Assembly: GCA_963642705.1 (NCBI GenBank)
Contig: CAVIHU010000055.1
Location: 1-10,182 of the forward strand
From: UBA11524 sp963642705
GTDB lineage: Bacteria; Bacillota; Clostridia; Christensenellales; Aristaeellaceae
Direction of reading: 5' to 3'
DNA length: 10,182 nt
Shown: one piece after another, positions 1-6,924 of the stretch
Numbering within the stretch: position 1 is the stretch's first letter
How the letters are laid out: each line of letters opens with the position of its first letter
Program-made: the position numbers and the translations under genes
The notes under the pieces: model-generated
What the model was told of the DNA's origin: nothing
The model's database searches: none
The model's input: the letters and a program-made list of their open reading frames with translations, nothing else

Positions 1-50
1 TGCTGAAAGTACTTGGCTGGAAACGGCCCGGGAGGATAAGTCGCTGCCGG
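1..50 (+). rRNA. rrf: 5S ribosomal RNA, 3' half (5' end outside the window)
   Basis: The first 50 bases match the end of bacterial 5S rRNA. A helix IV hairpin GGCTG-GAAA-CGGCC (about 16-29) is followed by the loop-E/helix-V type segment GGGAGGATAAGTCGCTGCCGG, which ends at 50, comparable to the GAGAGTAGGACGCCGCC ending of the Bacillus subtilis molecule. An intrinsic terminator follows at once, as expected at the end of an rRNA operon. The 5' half, which would pair with the last bases to form helix I, lies before the window. The identification rests on pattern memory and the hairpin; no covariance search was possible. Confidence 0.85.
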
Positions 51-60
51 ATTCCCTTTA

Positions 61-95
61 CCCCCTCGGCTATATTGTCGAGGGGGATTTTCTTT
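61..95 (+). terminator. Intrinsic terminator of the rRNA operon
   Basis: CCCCCTCG (61-68) pairs perfectly with CGAGGGGG (79-86) across a 10-base loop, followed by the T-rich stretch ATTTTCTTT (87-95). It starts 11 bases after the 5S rRNA end, so it should end the rRNA transcript and insulate the downstream VanW-domain gene. Confidence 0.9.
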
Positions 96-301
96 GGAAA
101 AGCTGAACAACAGCTTGGAAAGCGTTATTTTCGTTCCCGTACCTTCCTGCGTTGAGGCGACAGGGCTGCCGCAACCATTGCCTGCTCGGCTGCGAATGAT
201 TGAATGCGGCAAGGAAAAGCGACGAACTCTCTCCATGAACCCGTTGCATGGTTGAGGTACCGCTTCTGCATGCTGCTATTTGTAAAAACTTGCTTGCCCT
301 A
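96..301. other. Non-coding spacer between rRNA operon and VanW gene
   Basis: No convincing gene, tRNA or riboswitch is seen in this stretch. Only small hairpins are visible: AAGCTG/CAGCTT (100-105 with 111-116) and CCATG/CATGG (233-237 with 247-251). Neither is followed by a T-run. The downstream edge carries the promoter of the next gene. Confidence 0.5.
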
Positions 302-330
302 TTGCCTCAGGCTAAAAGCAATGATATAAT
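302..330 (+). promoter_or_regulatory. Sigma-A-type promoter of the VanW-domain gene
   Basis: A consensus -10 TATAAT (325-330) carries the extended TG at 322-323. A -35 TTGCCT (302-307, 4 of 6 consensus bases) lies at the ideal 17-base spacing. Transcription would begin near 337, leaving a leader of about 30 bases with the ribosome binding site GGAGGGA (349-355). Confidence 0.75.
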
Positions 331-365
331 AAACAACGTACATTAAATGGAGGGAGTACTTCCGC

Positions 366-1520
366 GTGAAACGATTGATGGCTCTGCTGATGCTGCTTTG
401 CATTGGCTTTACTGATTTATTTATACCGGAACAAAGGTCATGGGCGGAGGAAGAAGGTTCGCTGGTTGAAAACGGCGATGTTGAGGGCTATGATGAGGAT
501 GAGGTCATCACTGTCGTCGGCGATGTTTATCCGGACAAGGTGTTGTCTGATTTTGACAGCGGTTCCCAAGCACTGTATACGGCAATGATGCTCGCGAATA
601 CAAGCGGCTACACAGAGCGCGATATCGAGAGCACGCGTGTTTTCCGCATTGGTGATTCAGCCGCGCAGGGCGAGGTTCTCTATGTCGACCCAACCTGGGT
701 GATTATGCGCTACAAGGGCGATATTGCATATGTCAAGCGCCGCCGCATTTACAACGTCAAAGCAATTGATGAGTCGACCACGCCGCCCTACGGCACGCAG
801 AAGCACACGTACATTGCGACAACGGCAACGACATGCCATGTTCGCAAGTCCATGAGCGACCAGGACGACAGCTGGGTCGTGCTGAACGAGGGTACGACGC
901 TGTCCATCTGGTGCTTCATTGACGGCTGGGCGGTTGTGAATTATTGGCGGACGTACGGCTATATCAATGTCAACGAACTGACGAACCTGATTCCAGTTTC
1001 GCAGACCGATGAACCGATTCGCGAGGATAGCCCCATCGCGGCATACACGTCCTACTATACGATGATCGATACGGAGAAGAACCACAACCGCATTGTGAAC
1101 ATTTCACTTGGCTGTTCGTACATTTCTGACGTCTACCAGCCCGGCGAGTTGTTTGACGGCAACAAGCGCATGGGTCCGTACAACCGCTCCAAGGGTTACC
1201 TGCCGGCAGGCGCTTTGGCGGACGGTACGACAACGACCAGCTACGGCGGCGGTACGTGTCAGGTGTCCTCGACGCTTTACAACGCGCTGCTTCAGCTTCC
1301 GGGCATCACCATCCTGTACCGCCGTGCGCACGGCGCGAATGCTGCGAGCTATCTGCCGCACGGCGTTGACGCCGCAGTCGGCAACGACACGCAGAATCTG
1401 AAGTTCCGCAACGATTACGATTTCCCGATTCGCATCGAGGGTCATACGAGCGGCGACGGTGCGTTGTGCATGCTGATTTACCGCGTCTACGATGATAACA
1501 CGGACGAATCCGCTGAATAA
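366..1520 (+). CDS. Secreted SH3-like / VanW-domain protein
   Basis: A 384-residue exported protein starting at GTG, chosen because GGAGGGA (349-355) sits 10 bases upstream and the next residues form a Sec signal peptide (about 1-27, likely cut after SWA). An acidic linker follows, then a bacterial SH3-like segment (about 147-208), and a VanW domain (about 235-370) with its conserved motif GGGTCQVSSTLYN from residue 294. VanW was first noted in vancomycin-resistance clusters. The domain is widespread in Clostridia cell-surface proteins and its biochemical role is unsettled, so resistance should not be inferred here: no vanA/B-type ligase, vanX or vanH is in the window. SH3-like modules often bind cell-wall peptides, which fits a wall-associated role. 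It is transcribed from its own promoter and followed by a hairpin, so it is probably monocistronic. The family call is firm; function is not. Confidence 0.88.
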   Translation: MKRLMALLMLLCIGFTDLFIPEQRSWAEEEGSLVENGDVEGYDEDEVITVVGDVYPDKVLSDFDSGSQALYTAMMLANTSGYTERDIESTRVFRIGDSAAQGEVLYVDPTWVIMRYKGDIAYVKRRRIYNVKAIDESTTPPYGTQKHTYIATTATTCHVRKSMSDQDDSWVVLNEGTTLSIWCFIDGWAVVNYWRTYGYINVNELTNLIPVSQTDEPIREDSPIAAYTSYYTMIDTEKNHNRIVNISLGCSYISDVYQPGELFDGNKRMGPYNRSKGYLPAGALADGTTTTSYGGGTCQVSSTLYNALLQLPGITILYRRAHGANAASYLPHGVDAAVGNDTQNLKFRNDYDFPIRIEGHTSGDGALCMLIYRVYDDNTDESAE

Positions 1521-1524
1521 AGAG

Positions 1525-1560
1525 CAGGCTGTCTTCCGGATTTCGCAGGAAGGCAGCCTG
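1525..1560 (+). terminator. Terminator-like hairpin after the VanW gene
   Basis: A 13-base stem with one G-U wobble (1525-1537 with 1548-1560; arms CAGGCTGTCTTCC and GGAAGGCAGCCTG) encloses a 10-base loop, 4 bases after the stop codon. It lacks a strong T-tract (CCTTCATGTT follows), so it may act as an mRNA-stabilising hairpin or a weak terminator, allowing some read-through into the next operon. I see no clear promoter between here and 1664. Confidence 0.55.
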
Positions 1561-1663
1561 CCTTCATGTTCGACAAGAATTCAGGCGTGAAATGCAGGAT
1601 TTCAGCGGATACAGGTCGAATTTTTTTGATTTGGAATTCAGCCCGAAAGGAGAACCAAGCCGT

Positions 1664-2584
1664 ATGAAACGTCTGCTTCCATGGATTGCCCTGCTGACGC
1701 TCATGGTTACGTCCTTCGCGAGTGCGGAGGAAACCATCCTTGAGCCGCAGTGGGATGTTCCGGAGTATGTTGAATGGCTGCTGGACACGGCACGCGGCGA
1801 GCTTGGCTATACGGAGGGAGAGCATGGTTACACGAAATACGGCGAATGGGCAGGCGACCCATATGCACAGTGGTGCGCTGAATTCCTGTGCTGGTGCGTG
1901 GATCAGGTAGATCAGCAGCACGGCACATCGCTGCTTAAGAACACGTATCCGCTTTATTCCGGGCAGAATACCGGGCGCAACTGGTTCATCAAGCAGGGAC
2001 GGTACGTGACGCGCAACGGCAATCTGGAGGATTGGGGTTATCAATGGCTCAGGGATGATGACACGTACATTACAACCGGAACGTACATCCCGCAGCCCGG
2101 CGACTGGGTGTTCTTCACGTGGACGAGTACGACAGACACAGACCATGTGGCAATGGTGGAGTACTGCTCGCAGAATGAGGATGGCAACATTACCGTGCAT
2201 GTCATTGAGGGCAACACGCCGACATCCGTCAAGCGGACGGAATACGCGCTGACCTACAACCGCATTTTAGGGTACGGCACGGTGCATGATGTGGCAGACT
2301 GGACGATGCGCAGCGGCAACAGTGGGCAAAAGGTGCTGGAGCTTCAGCAGAAGTTGGCGTATCTGGGATTTCTCGCGGAGGACAAGGTGGACGGTGTTTA
2401 TGGTGCGTCAACGGTCGAAGCGGTGAAAAGCTATCAGACGAAGCAGGGCTTGAAGGCGCTCGGCATCGCAAACATGGCAACGCAGAAGGTGCTGAACGAG
2501 GAATACCGCCTGCTGCAATACACCGACCCAACCGCGTGGTCAGGCGTACAGGATGATGACGAGGACGATTCTCTCGATTTTTGA
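1664..2584 (+). CDS. Secreted CHAP-domain peptidoglycan hydrolase with peptidoglycan-binding domain
   Basis: A 306-residue exported protein. The ATG at 1664 is preferred over an in-frame ATG at 1592: it has AAAGGAGA (1646-1653) at good spacing and begins directly with a signal peptide (1-21, cut after FASA). Residues about 30-210 form a CHAP (NlpC/P60-like cysteine amidase/endopeptidase) domain, with the nucleophile in QWCAEF (C71), the histidine in TDHVAMVEY (H161) and a polar residue in VIEGN (E182 or N184). Residues about 215-280 are a PG_binding_1 repeat (LQQKLAYLGF, DGVYGASTVEAV). The tail is very acidic (DDDEDDSLDF). The likely role is cutting peptide cross-bridges or amide bonds in the wall during growth or division; a cut site cannot be assigned. 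It is the first gene of the four-gene operon and the pyrophosphatase gene starts 22 bases after its stop. Confidence 0.88.
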   Translation: MKRLLPWIALLTLMVTSFASAEETILEPQWDVPEYVEWLLDTARGELGYTEGEHGYTKYGEWAGDPYAQWCAEFLCWCVDQVDQQHGTSLLKNTYPLYSGQNTGRNWFIKQGRYVTRNGNLEDWGYQWLRDDDTYITTGTYIPQPGDWVFFTWTSTTDTDHVAMVEYCSQNEDGNITVHVIEGNTPTSVKRTEYALTYNRILGYGTVHDVADWTMRSGNSGQKVLELQQKLAYLGFLAEDKVDGVYGASTVEAVKSYQTKQGLKALGIANMATQKVLNEEYRLLQYTDPTAWSGVQDDDEDDSLDF

Positions 2585-2606
2585 CGCAATAAAGGAGCAT
2601 TTCAAT

Positions 2607-4232
2607 ATGACTGACCCGATATTTGTCTGCGGACACCGAAATCCTGATACGGATTCCGTCGTGTCTGCAATGGCGTATGCCGCGCTGAACAACGCGCTCG
2701 GCGAAAACGGCTATGTCGCGGCAATGCAGGGCGCGCCGAATGATGAAACACAGTTCCTGCTCGACCGCTTTGGTTTTACCGCGCCGGCAGTGCTGACGAA
2801 TGTCCGAACCCAGGTGCGCGATATCGATTTTGACCGTCCGCCGACGCTGGGAACGAGCGTGCCTATCAGCCATGCGTGGGAGGTGCTGCGTGCGGACGAG
2901 AACCTGTCTGCCGTGCCTGTCACGAACGAGGATGGCACGCTCTACGGCATGCTGACCGCGGGCGGCATCGCCGAAAAGGACATGGAGAGCATCTTCCGTC
3001 CGGAAATCAGCGATGTACCGATTTTCAATCTCCTGTCGGCGCTGGAAGGGCACATCATCAACAACGAGGAGGACGCATTTGACACGATTTCCGGCGAGGT
3101 GCTCATTGCACTTCCGACACCGGGCGAAAGCCTGCGCGGCGTCAGCAGCGGCAGCGTCATCATCTGCGGACAGCAGGAGGACGTTGTCGACAAGGCGCTG
3201 GAAATCGGCGCGTCTTGCGTGATCATCTGCCAGGGCTCGATGCCGGAAAAATATCGCGGCATTTCCAGCAAGACTTGCATCATCATGACGCCGCATGATG
3301 CCTATCGCGCCGCACGCATGATCTATCAGGCGATTCCGGTGAAACGCATCGCCCAGCATACGGGCGTGGTGTTTTTCCACCTGAATGACTTCATCGATGA
3401 CGTACGCGATACCGTGCTGCAGAGCCGCTACCGTTCCTACCCCGTTCTGGATGAGAACGAGAAAGTCGTCGGCACGCTCAGCCGCTATCATCTGCTGCGC
3501 CCGAGGAGAAAGCATGTCGTGCTTGTCGATCACAACGAGATGAGCCAGTCGATTCCTGGTCTGGAGCAGGCGGAAATTGTTGCCATCATTGACCATCACC
3601 GTCTGGCGGACATTCAGACCGGCGGCCCTGTGTTTATGCGCAACGAGCCGGTCGGGTCAACGACGACCATTGTCGCGACAATGTATCAGGAGCGCGGTCT
3701 GCAGCCATCGGAGAAGCTTGCCGGATTGATGACGGCGGCGATTCTGTCGGACACGGTCATGTTCAAGTCGCCGACGTGTACGCCGCGCGACCGGCGCATG
3801 GCGGAGCGACTGGCGCATATTGCCGGCATTGATTTGGAGACGCTCGGGCGCGAGATGTTCTCCGCAGGCAACGGCACGGATAAGCCCGTTGAGCAGCTGC
3901 TGAACACGGACTTCAAGGAATTCCACATCGCCGGACATAATCTGGGTATCTGCCAGATTACGTGCCTTGACATCGATCGGATGCTGGAGCGTCTGCCGGA
4001 GATTCTGCCGGAAATGGACAAAATCAAGCAGGCGCACGGTTATGATATGTTCCTGATGATGCTCACGGATGTGCTGCGCTGCGGCACGGAGCTTGTTTTC
4101 CTCGGCGGCGAGGACGTGGTGCGTCAGGCGTTCAACATCGAGGATGAAATCGAAAATCACCATGTGTGGCTGCCGAAGGTCGTCAGCCGGAAAAAGCAGA
4201 TTGTGCCTGCGCTGGCGCTTTTATGGGGGTAA
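2607..4232 (+). CDS. ppaC: Manganese-dependent inorganic pyrophosphatase, family II, with CBS-DRTGG-CBS regulatory insert
   Basis: A 541-residue cytosolic enzyme that hydrolyses pyrophosphate to phosphate, pulling biosynthetic reactions forward. The ATG at 2607 follows AAAGGAG (2591-2597); an in-frame ATG at 2553 lies inside the previous gene. The DHH phosphoesterase core shows GHRNPDTDS (9-17), VDHNE (307-311), IIDHH (DHH at 329-331) and SDTVMFKSP (D382), all metal-ligand motifs. The C-terminal DHHA2 domain carries the substrate-binding SRKK (527-530). Inserted after the first motif are CBS1 (about 74-130), a DRTGG domain (about 138-245) and CBS2 (about 251-298). In studied homologues these bind adenine nucleotides (AMP/ADP inhibit, ATP activates), and DRTGG-containing forms respond to diadenosine polyphosphates. 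All catalytic motifs look intact. It sits between genes for exported proteins; the next gene begins 5 bases after its stop. Confidence 0.95.
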   Translation: MTDPIFVCGHRNPDTDSVVSAMAYAALNNALGENGYVAAMQGAPNDETQFLLDRFGFTAPAVLTNVRTQVRDIDFDRPPTLGTSVPISHAWEVLRADENLSAVPVTNEDGTLYGMLTAGGIAEKDMESIFRPEISDVPIFNLLSALEGHIINNEEDAFDTISGEVLIALPTPGESLRGVSSGSVIICGQQEDVVDKALEIGASCVIICQGSMPEKYRGISSKTCIIMTPHDAYRAARMIYQAIPVKRIAQHTGVVFFHLNDFIDDVRDTVLQSRYRSYPVLDENEKVVGTLSRYHLLRPRRKHVVLVDHNEMSQSIPGLEQAEIVAIIDHHRLADIQTGGPVFMRNEPVGSTTTIVATMYQERGLQPSEKLAGLMTAAILSDTVMFKSPTCTPRDRRMAERLAHIAGIDLETLGREMFSAGNGTDKPVEQLLNTDFKEFHIAGHNLGICQITCLDIDRMLERLPEILPEMDKIKQAHGYDMFLMMLTDVLRCGTELVFLGGEDVVRQAFNIEDEIENHHVWLPKVVSRKKQIVPALALLWG

Positions 4233-4237
4233 TGAGA

Positions 4238-5545
4238 ATGGTCAACAGGGCTAAACGGCTGATGGCTGTGCTGCTTTCCGCTCTCATGCTGTGCTCGGCG
4301 GCAATGGCGGAGAAGGCGCAGTTCACGCTGAATGTGTCGGTGGATGAAACGGCGGCTTCGCAGTCGAAGCTGCTGCATGAGCTTGCGGCGGTTTTGTCGG
4401 GGCTGTCGGTGTCGGGAGAATTGACGCTGTCGGACGACAGCTTCGATGTGCAGATGCAGTTTGCGCTTGACGAGGCGCCGGACAGGACATCCGCGACGCT
4501 GCGTGTCTTTGGGCTGGACAGCCATTGGGGTGTGCAGGGCAGCATGCTCGGTTCGGAAACGCTGATGATTAACCATCTGGCGCTGCTGGAGTTCGCGAAC
4601 AAGGCGTATGAGCACTTGTCGCTGCCGCTTCAGCACGTCTGTATGATGATTTCGCCGTACACGCATACGAGCGCGTGGGCAGTCGCTGCGCAGCCGCTGC
4701 AGGAGATGGCGGATTCGGCGGTTGACGGGATGATTTCGCTGAACGCGCTGATGACATGTGCCGAAACGCTGGCGCAGCTCGCCGAGGAGGAGCGCACGCT
4801 GTATTATTACATCGAGGCGATTGGGCGGACAACCGGCGCGGATGAAGAGATTTTTGCGATGCTCTACGATTTGCCATATTATCTGGAGGAGATGTATCCG
4901 GACGGGCTGACGGTGGAGCAGACGGCGCAGCAGACGACGTGGCTGCACGGCGAGGAAATCGTATTCCGGCAATCGGAAACGGAAGGCAGCTGGATGCTGT
5001 CGCTGAATCTGCCGGACCTGCTGATGCTGGACATCGCGCTGAATCGGGAGGACATGCAGTTCATCGGCAATGTCACCGTGGAATCGGCCGTGCTGAACGC
5101 GGATGTGGCATTCGCTGTGCCGGTCAGCCTGACGACTGCAGCGGAAATTTCTTTGACGGCGACCGCGGAAGGCATGGCGGTCGGTGAAGAGGCAGTGCAA
5201 ATCGCGGTGTCGGGCGAAAGCGACGGGCAGACAATCAATGTCTGCTGCCGGATGCCGGATCAGCAGCCGCTGCTGCAGATGACGGTGTTGCTGAGCGATG
5301 TGACAGCGGACGAGGTACATTATTCGGCGGACGATATTGTCGGCGTGAATGTGCTGTCCGTCAACGGTACGTCGCTGTCCGAGCTGATGCGCAGCATCGC
5401 CCTGCCAATGAGCAAAACGGTGCTGAACTATCTGACGGTGCTGCCTGCATCGCTGGTGCAGTCGGTGATGGATGAGCTGGAAAGCAGCGGTATTCTGCCA
5501 ACGCTGGTCGATGCCGTGCTGTACGGTGAACAAGAGGAATATTGA
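4238..5545 (+). CDS. Secreted protein of unknown function
   Basis: A 435-residue protein I do not recognise. The start is uncertain: ATGs at 4223, 4232 (overlapping the previous stop as TAATG) and 4238 are in frame. I chose 4238 because GGGGG (4225-4229) lies 8 bases upstream. It opens with a Sec signal peptide (1-24, likely cut after AMA); the cysteine at 19 does not sit in a proper lipobox, so it is probably not a lipoprotein. The mature part is acidic. Its first half mixes helices and strands, and the section about 230-370 has long alternating hydrophobic/polar stretches typical of beta-sandwich or beta-sheet folds. No catalytic motif, repeat or membrane anchor is visible. Its position between the pyrophosphatase and an exported hydrolase, with near-zero gaps, implies coordinated expression. 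It may be a surface or assembly factor, but no function is assigned. Confidence 0.8.
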   Translation: MVNRAKRLMAVLLSALMLCSAAMAEKAQFTLNVSVDETAASQSKLLHELAAVLSGLSVSGELTLSDDSFDVQMQFALDEAPDRTSATLRVFGLDSHWGVQGSMLGSETLMINHLALLEFANKAYEHLSLPLQHVCMMISPYTHTSAWAVAAQPLQEMADSAVDGMISLNALMTCAETLAQLAEEERTLYYYIEAIGRTTGADEEIFAMLYDLPYYLEEMYPDGLTVEQTAQQTTWLHGEEIVFRQSETEGSWMLSLNLPDLLMLDIALNREDMQFIGNVTVESAVLNADVAFAVPVSLTTAAEISLTATAEGMAVGEEAVQIAVSGESDGQTINVCCRMPDQQPLLQMTVLLSDVTADEVHYSADDIVGVNVLSVNGTSLSELMRSIALPMSKTVLNYLTVLPASLVQSVMDELESSGILPTLVDAVLYGEQEEY

Positions 5546-5547
5546 AC

Positions 5548-6375
5548 ATGAAGCGTTTTCTTTCGGTGATTATCGCATTCATGATGGGAGTGTTTGGAAT
5601 GGCAAAGGCAGAGGAGTATCGCATTGAGGAGATGAACATTGAGAAGGAGGACGGCAGCATCATTGCCGGCTGGCTGTACGTGCCTGACGGTGAGGGCAGC
5701 TTCCCGACGGTCGTACTGTGCCATGGCTTCAACGGCTCGTACAGGAATGTCACGGGCTATGCGGAATATCTGGCGAACCGCGGCTATCTGTGCTACGTGT
5801 TCGACTTCTGCGGCGGCGGCACAAACAGCCAGAGCAGCGGTGCTACGACAGATATGACGCTGCTGACGGAGCTGGATGACCTCGAGCAGGTCATGTCGTT
5901 CCTGACGGACTGCGTGGACGAGGTCAATGTGGACAAAGTTGTCATCTCCGGCGAAAGTCAGGGAGGATTCCTGTCGGCGCTCTATGCGGCGAAGTATCCG
6001 GGCAATGTGCAGGCGGCGATGCTGCTGTATCCGGCGCTGACGATTCCGGATGATGCGCGCGCGAAATTCTCCGAGGACTCGGAAATACCGGAAACGGTCA
6101 GCTTCCTCGGCATGCAGGTCAGCGGACGATACTACGAAATCGCACGGTCGATGGATGCATGGACGGAAATCGCCGCATTCGAGAAGCCGGTGCTGCTCGT
6201 CCATGGAACGGACGACAAGCTTGTGCCGTACAGCTCCTCCGAAAAGGCACTGACCATCTACAGGAACGCGAAGCTCGTGCCCATCGAGGGCGCGGGTCAC
6301 GGCTTCTACGGCGATGACCGCGAAAAGGCATGCGAAGCGATGCTCGCCTTCCTGCAGGACAATGGGATTCAGTGA
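5548..6375 (+). CDS. Secreted alpha/beta hydrolase (esterase/acyl-peptidase-like)
   Basis: A 275-residue exported serine hydrolase. The ATG at 5548 has AGAGGA (5533-5538) 9 bases upstream; an in-frame TTG at 5542 overlaps the previous stop but is too close to that site. The signal peptide spans 1-21 (cut after AKA). The alpha/beta hydrolase fold follows with an oxyanion-hole segment CHGFNGS, nucleophile elbow GESQGG (S137), acid in HGTDDKLVP (probably D223) and histidine in GAGHGF (H251), so the triad is complete. The architecture resembles the single-domain S9-like/feruloyl-esterase group, which cuts ester or small peptide bonds. The substrate, perhaps an acylated glycan or wall modification, cannot be told. 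It is the last gene of the operon, 2 bases after the stop of the unknown secreted protein. Confidence 0.9.
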   Translation: MKRFLSVIIAFMMGVFGMAKAEEYRIEEMNIEKEDGSIIAGWLYVPDGEGSFPTVVLCHGFNGSYRNVTGYAEYLANRGYLCYVFDFCGGGTNSQSSGATTDMTLLTELDDLEQVMSFLTDCVDEVNVDKVVISGESQGGFLSALYAAKYPGNVQAAMLLYPALTIPDDARAKFSEDSEIPETVSFLGMQVSGRYYEIARSMDAWTEIAAFEKPVLLVHGTDDKLVPYSSSEKALTIYRNAKLVPIEGAGHGFYGDDREKACEAMLAFLQDNGIQ

Positions 6376-6389
6376 AGACAATTGAAATG

Positions 6390-6406
6390 CAGCGCCTTCT
6401 GCGCTG
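6390..6406 (+). terminator. Small hairpin after the hydrolase gene, possible weak terminator
   Basis: CAGCGC (6390-6395) pairs with GCGCTG (6401-6406) across a 5-base loop, 14 bases after the stop codon. No T-run follows directly, so termination here is uncertain. It is the only plausible end signal for the four-gene operon that I can see. Confidence 0.35.
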
Positions 6407-6851
6407 ATATGGCAGGGGGCGGTGCGTGCTTATTTTGGAAGGAGAATGTCCAAGGTTCCTGAAGCTCTTCGGGCGAACCGTTTTCCGTCCGACGGACGGT
6501 CCACTTGTTTGCTGTACCTTTTTTTCGAAACCGCGCCTCAAATAGCCGTCTTTTCCTGCTTTCTACTCCTGATTCGGGCATAATTGCTTTCAGTTCCTGC
6601 GTTTATGCCAGAGTAGACGCTGGATGTTGCGTTTACTTTGGCATCGCTGCATTTAGTTTGGCAATTGACCGAAATCAATTTTCAAGAATCGAAGAAAGGC
6701 GATCAGGTTCAAGGAGGCAATTCGGCATCAGATTGGACATGGCTCTGCTGAAAGAGGTTCTTTCTTCGCCTTTTGAAAAGGATAGCTGGGGTGGTTTCTG
6801 AAAATTGATTTCCGTTGTGGGAACTTGGACAATTGTGCATTGTGAAAACAC
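6407..6851. other. Long non-coding region at the operon/cassette junction
   Basis: About 450 bases without a credible gene. Short open frames exist on both strands (for example 6505-6801 forward and 6369-6581 reverse), but they lack ribosome binding sites and recognisable domains. Visible structure includes the hairpin CCGTCC-GAC-GGACGG (6485-6499), a T7 run at 6519-6525, the inverted-repeat element at 6658-6835 (listed separately) and the palindrome CCTTTTGAAAAGG (6769-6781). GC content drops from left to right across the region, which marks the junction between the GC-richer operon and the AT-richer cassette. Confidence 0.5.
6658..6835. repeat. Inverted-repeat-bounded element with outer direct repeats (MITE-like or structured RNA candidate)
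   Basis: GAAATCAATTTTCA (6671-6684) and TGAAAATTGATTTC (6799-6812) are perfect 14-base inverted repeats. Pairing continues outwards to about 6666/6817 with one mismatch and wobbles. Inside lies a second inverted repeat, CGAAGAAAG (6690-6698) with CTTTCTTCG (6760-6768). Immediately outside are near-identical direct repeats, TTGGCAATTG (6658-6667) and TTGGACAATTG (6825-6835), differing by one inserted base. The arrangement resembles a miniature transposable element with a target duplication. A folded transcript or a recombination scar is also possible. It contains no gene and sits just upstream of the helicase promoter. Confidence 0.5.
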
Positions 6852-6880
6852 TGGAAAAATCAACTATTATGTGTTATACT
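6852..6880 (+). promoter_or_regulatory. Promoter of the helicase-DprA cassette, with possible operator half-sites
   Basis: An extended -10, TGTTATACT (TATACT at 6875-6880, TG at 6872-6873), lies 17 bases from a weak -35, TGGAAA (6852-6857, 4 of 6). The pentamer AACAC or its complement GTGTT occurs three times around it: 6847-6851, 6871-6875 (touching the -10) and 6894-6898, roughly 23-24 bases apart. That spacing, about two helical turns, could serve a repressor, but this is inference. The leader is about 40 bases, with GAGG (6915-6918) before the ATG. Confidence 0.6.
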
Positions 6881-6924
6881 AAAAACAAGGTTAAACACTA
6901 CTTTTCTACAATGCGAGGTTTATC

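Noticed and set aside
96..301. tRNA gene after the rRNA operon
   Set aside because: No cloverleaf, T-arm motif or CCA-type acceptor end is visible, and the terminator at 61-95 already closes the operon.
366..1520. Vancomycin resistance locus because of the VanW domain
   Set aside because: VanW domains are common in Clostridia without resistance, and no van ligase, dehydrogenase or dipeptidase gene is present.
2229..3599. Long reverse-strand open frame (456 codons)
   Set aside because: It lies opposite the CHAP and pyrophosphatase genes, is rich in Arg/His/Ala as expected for antisense of GC-rich coding DNA, and has no ribosome site or domain.
4157..5533. Long reverse-strand open frame (458 codons) matching the extent of the unknown secreted protein
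   Set aside because: The forward frame has a signal peptide, an operon position and balanced composition. The reverse product is dominated by Arg, Gln and His and looks like an antisense shadow.
6505..6801. 98-codon forward open frame in the junction region
   Set aside because: No ribosome binding site, no recognisable domain, and it runs across the inverted-repeat element. Probably chance.
6666..6817. Retron-type non-coding RNA upstream of a defence gene
   Set aside because: No reverse transcriptase is encoded in the window, and the inverted repeats lack a recognisable retron msr/msd layout.
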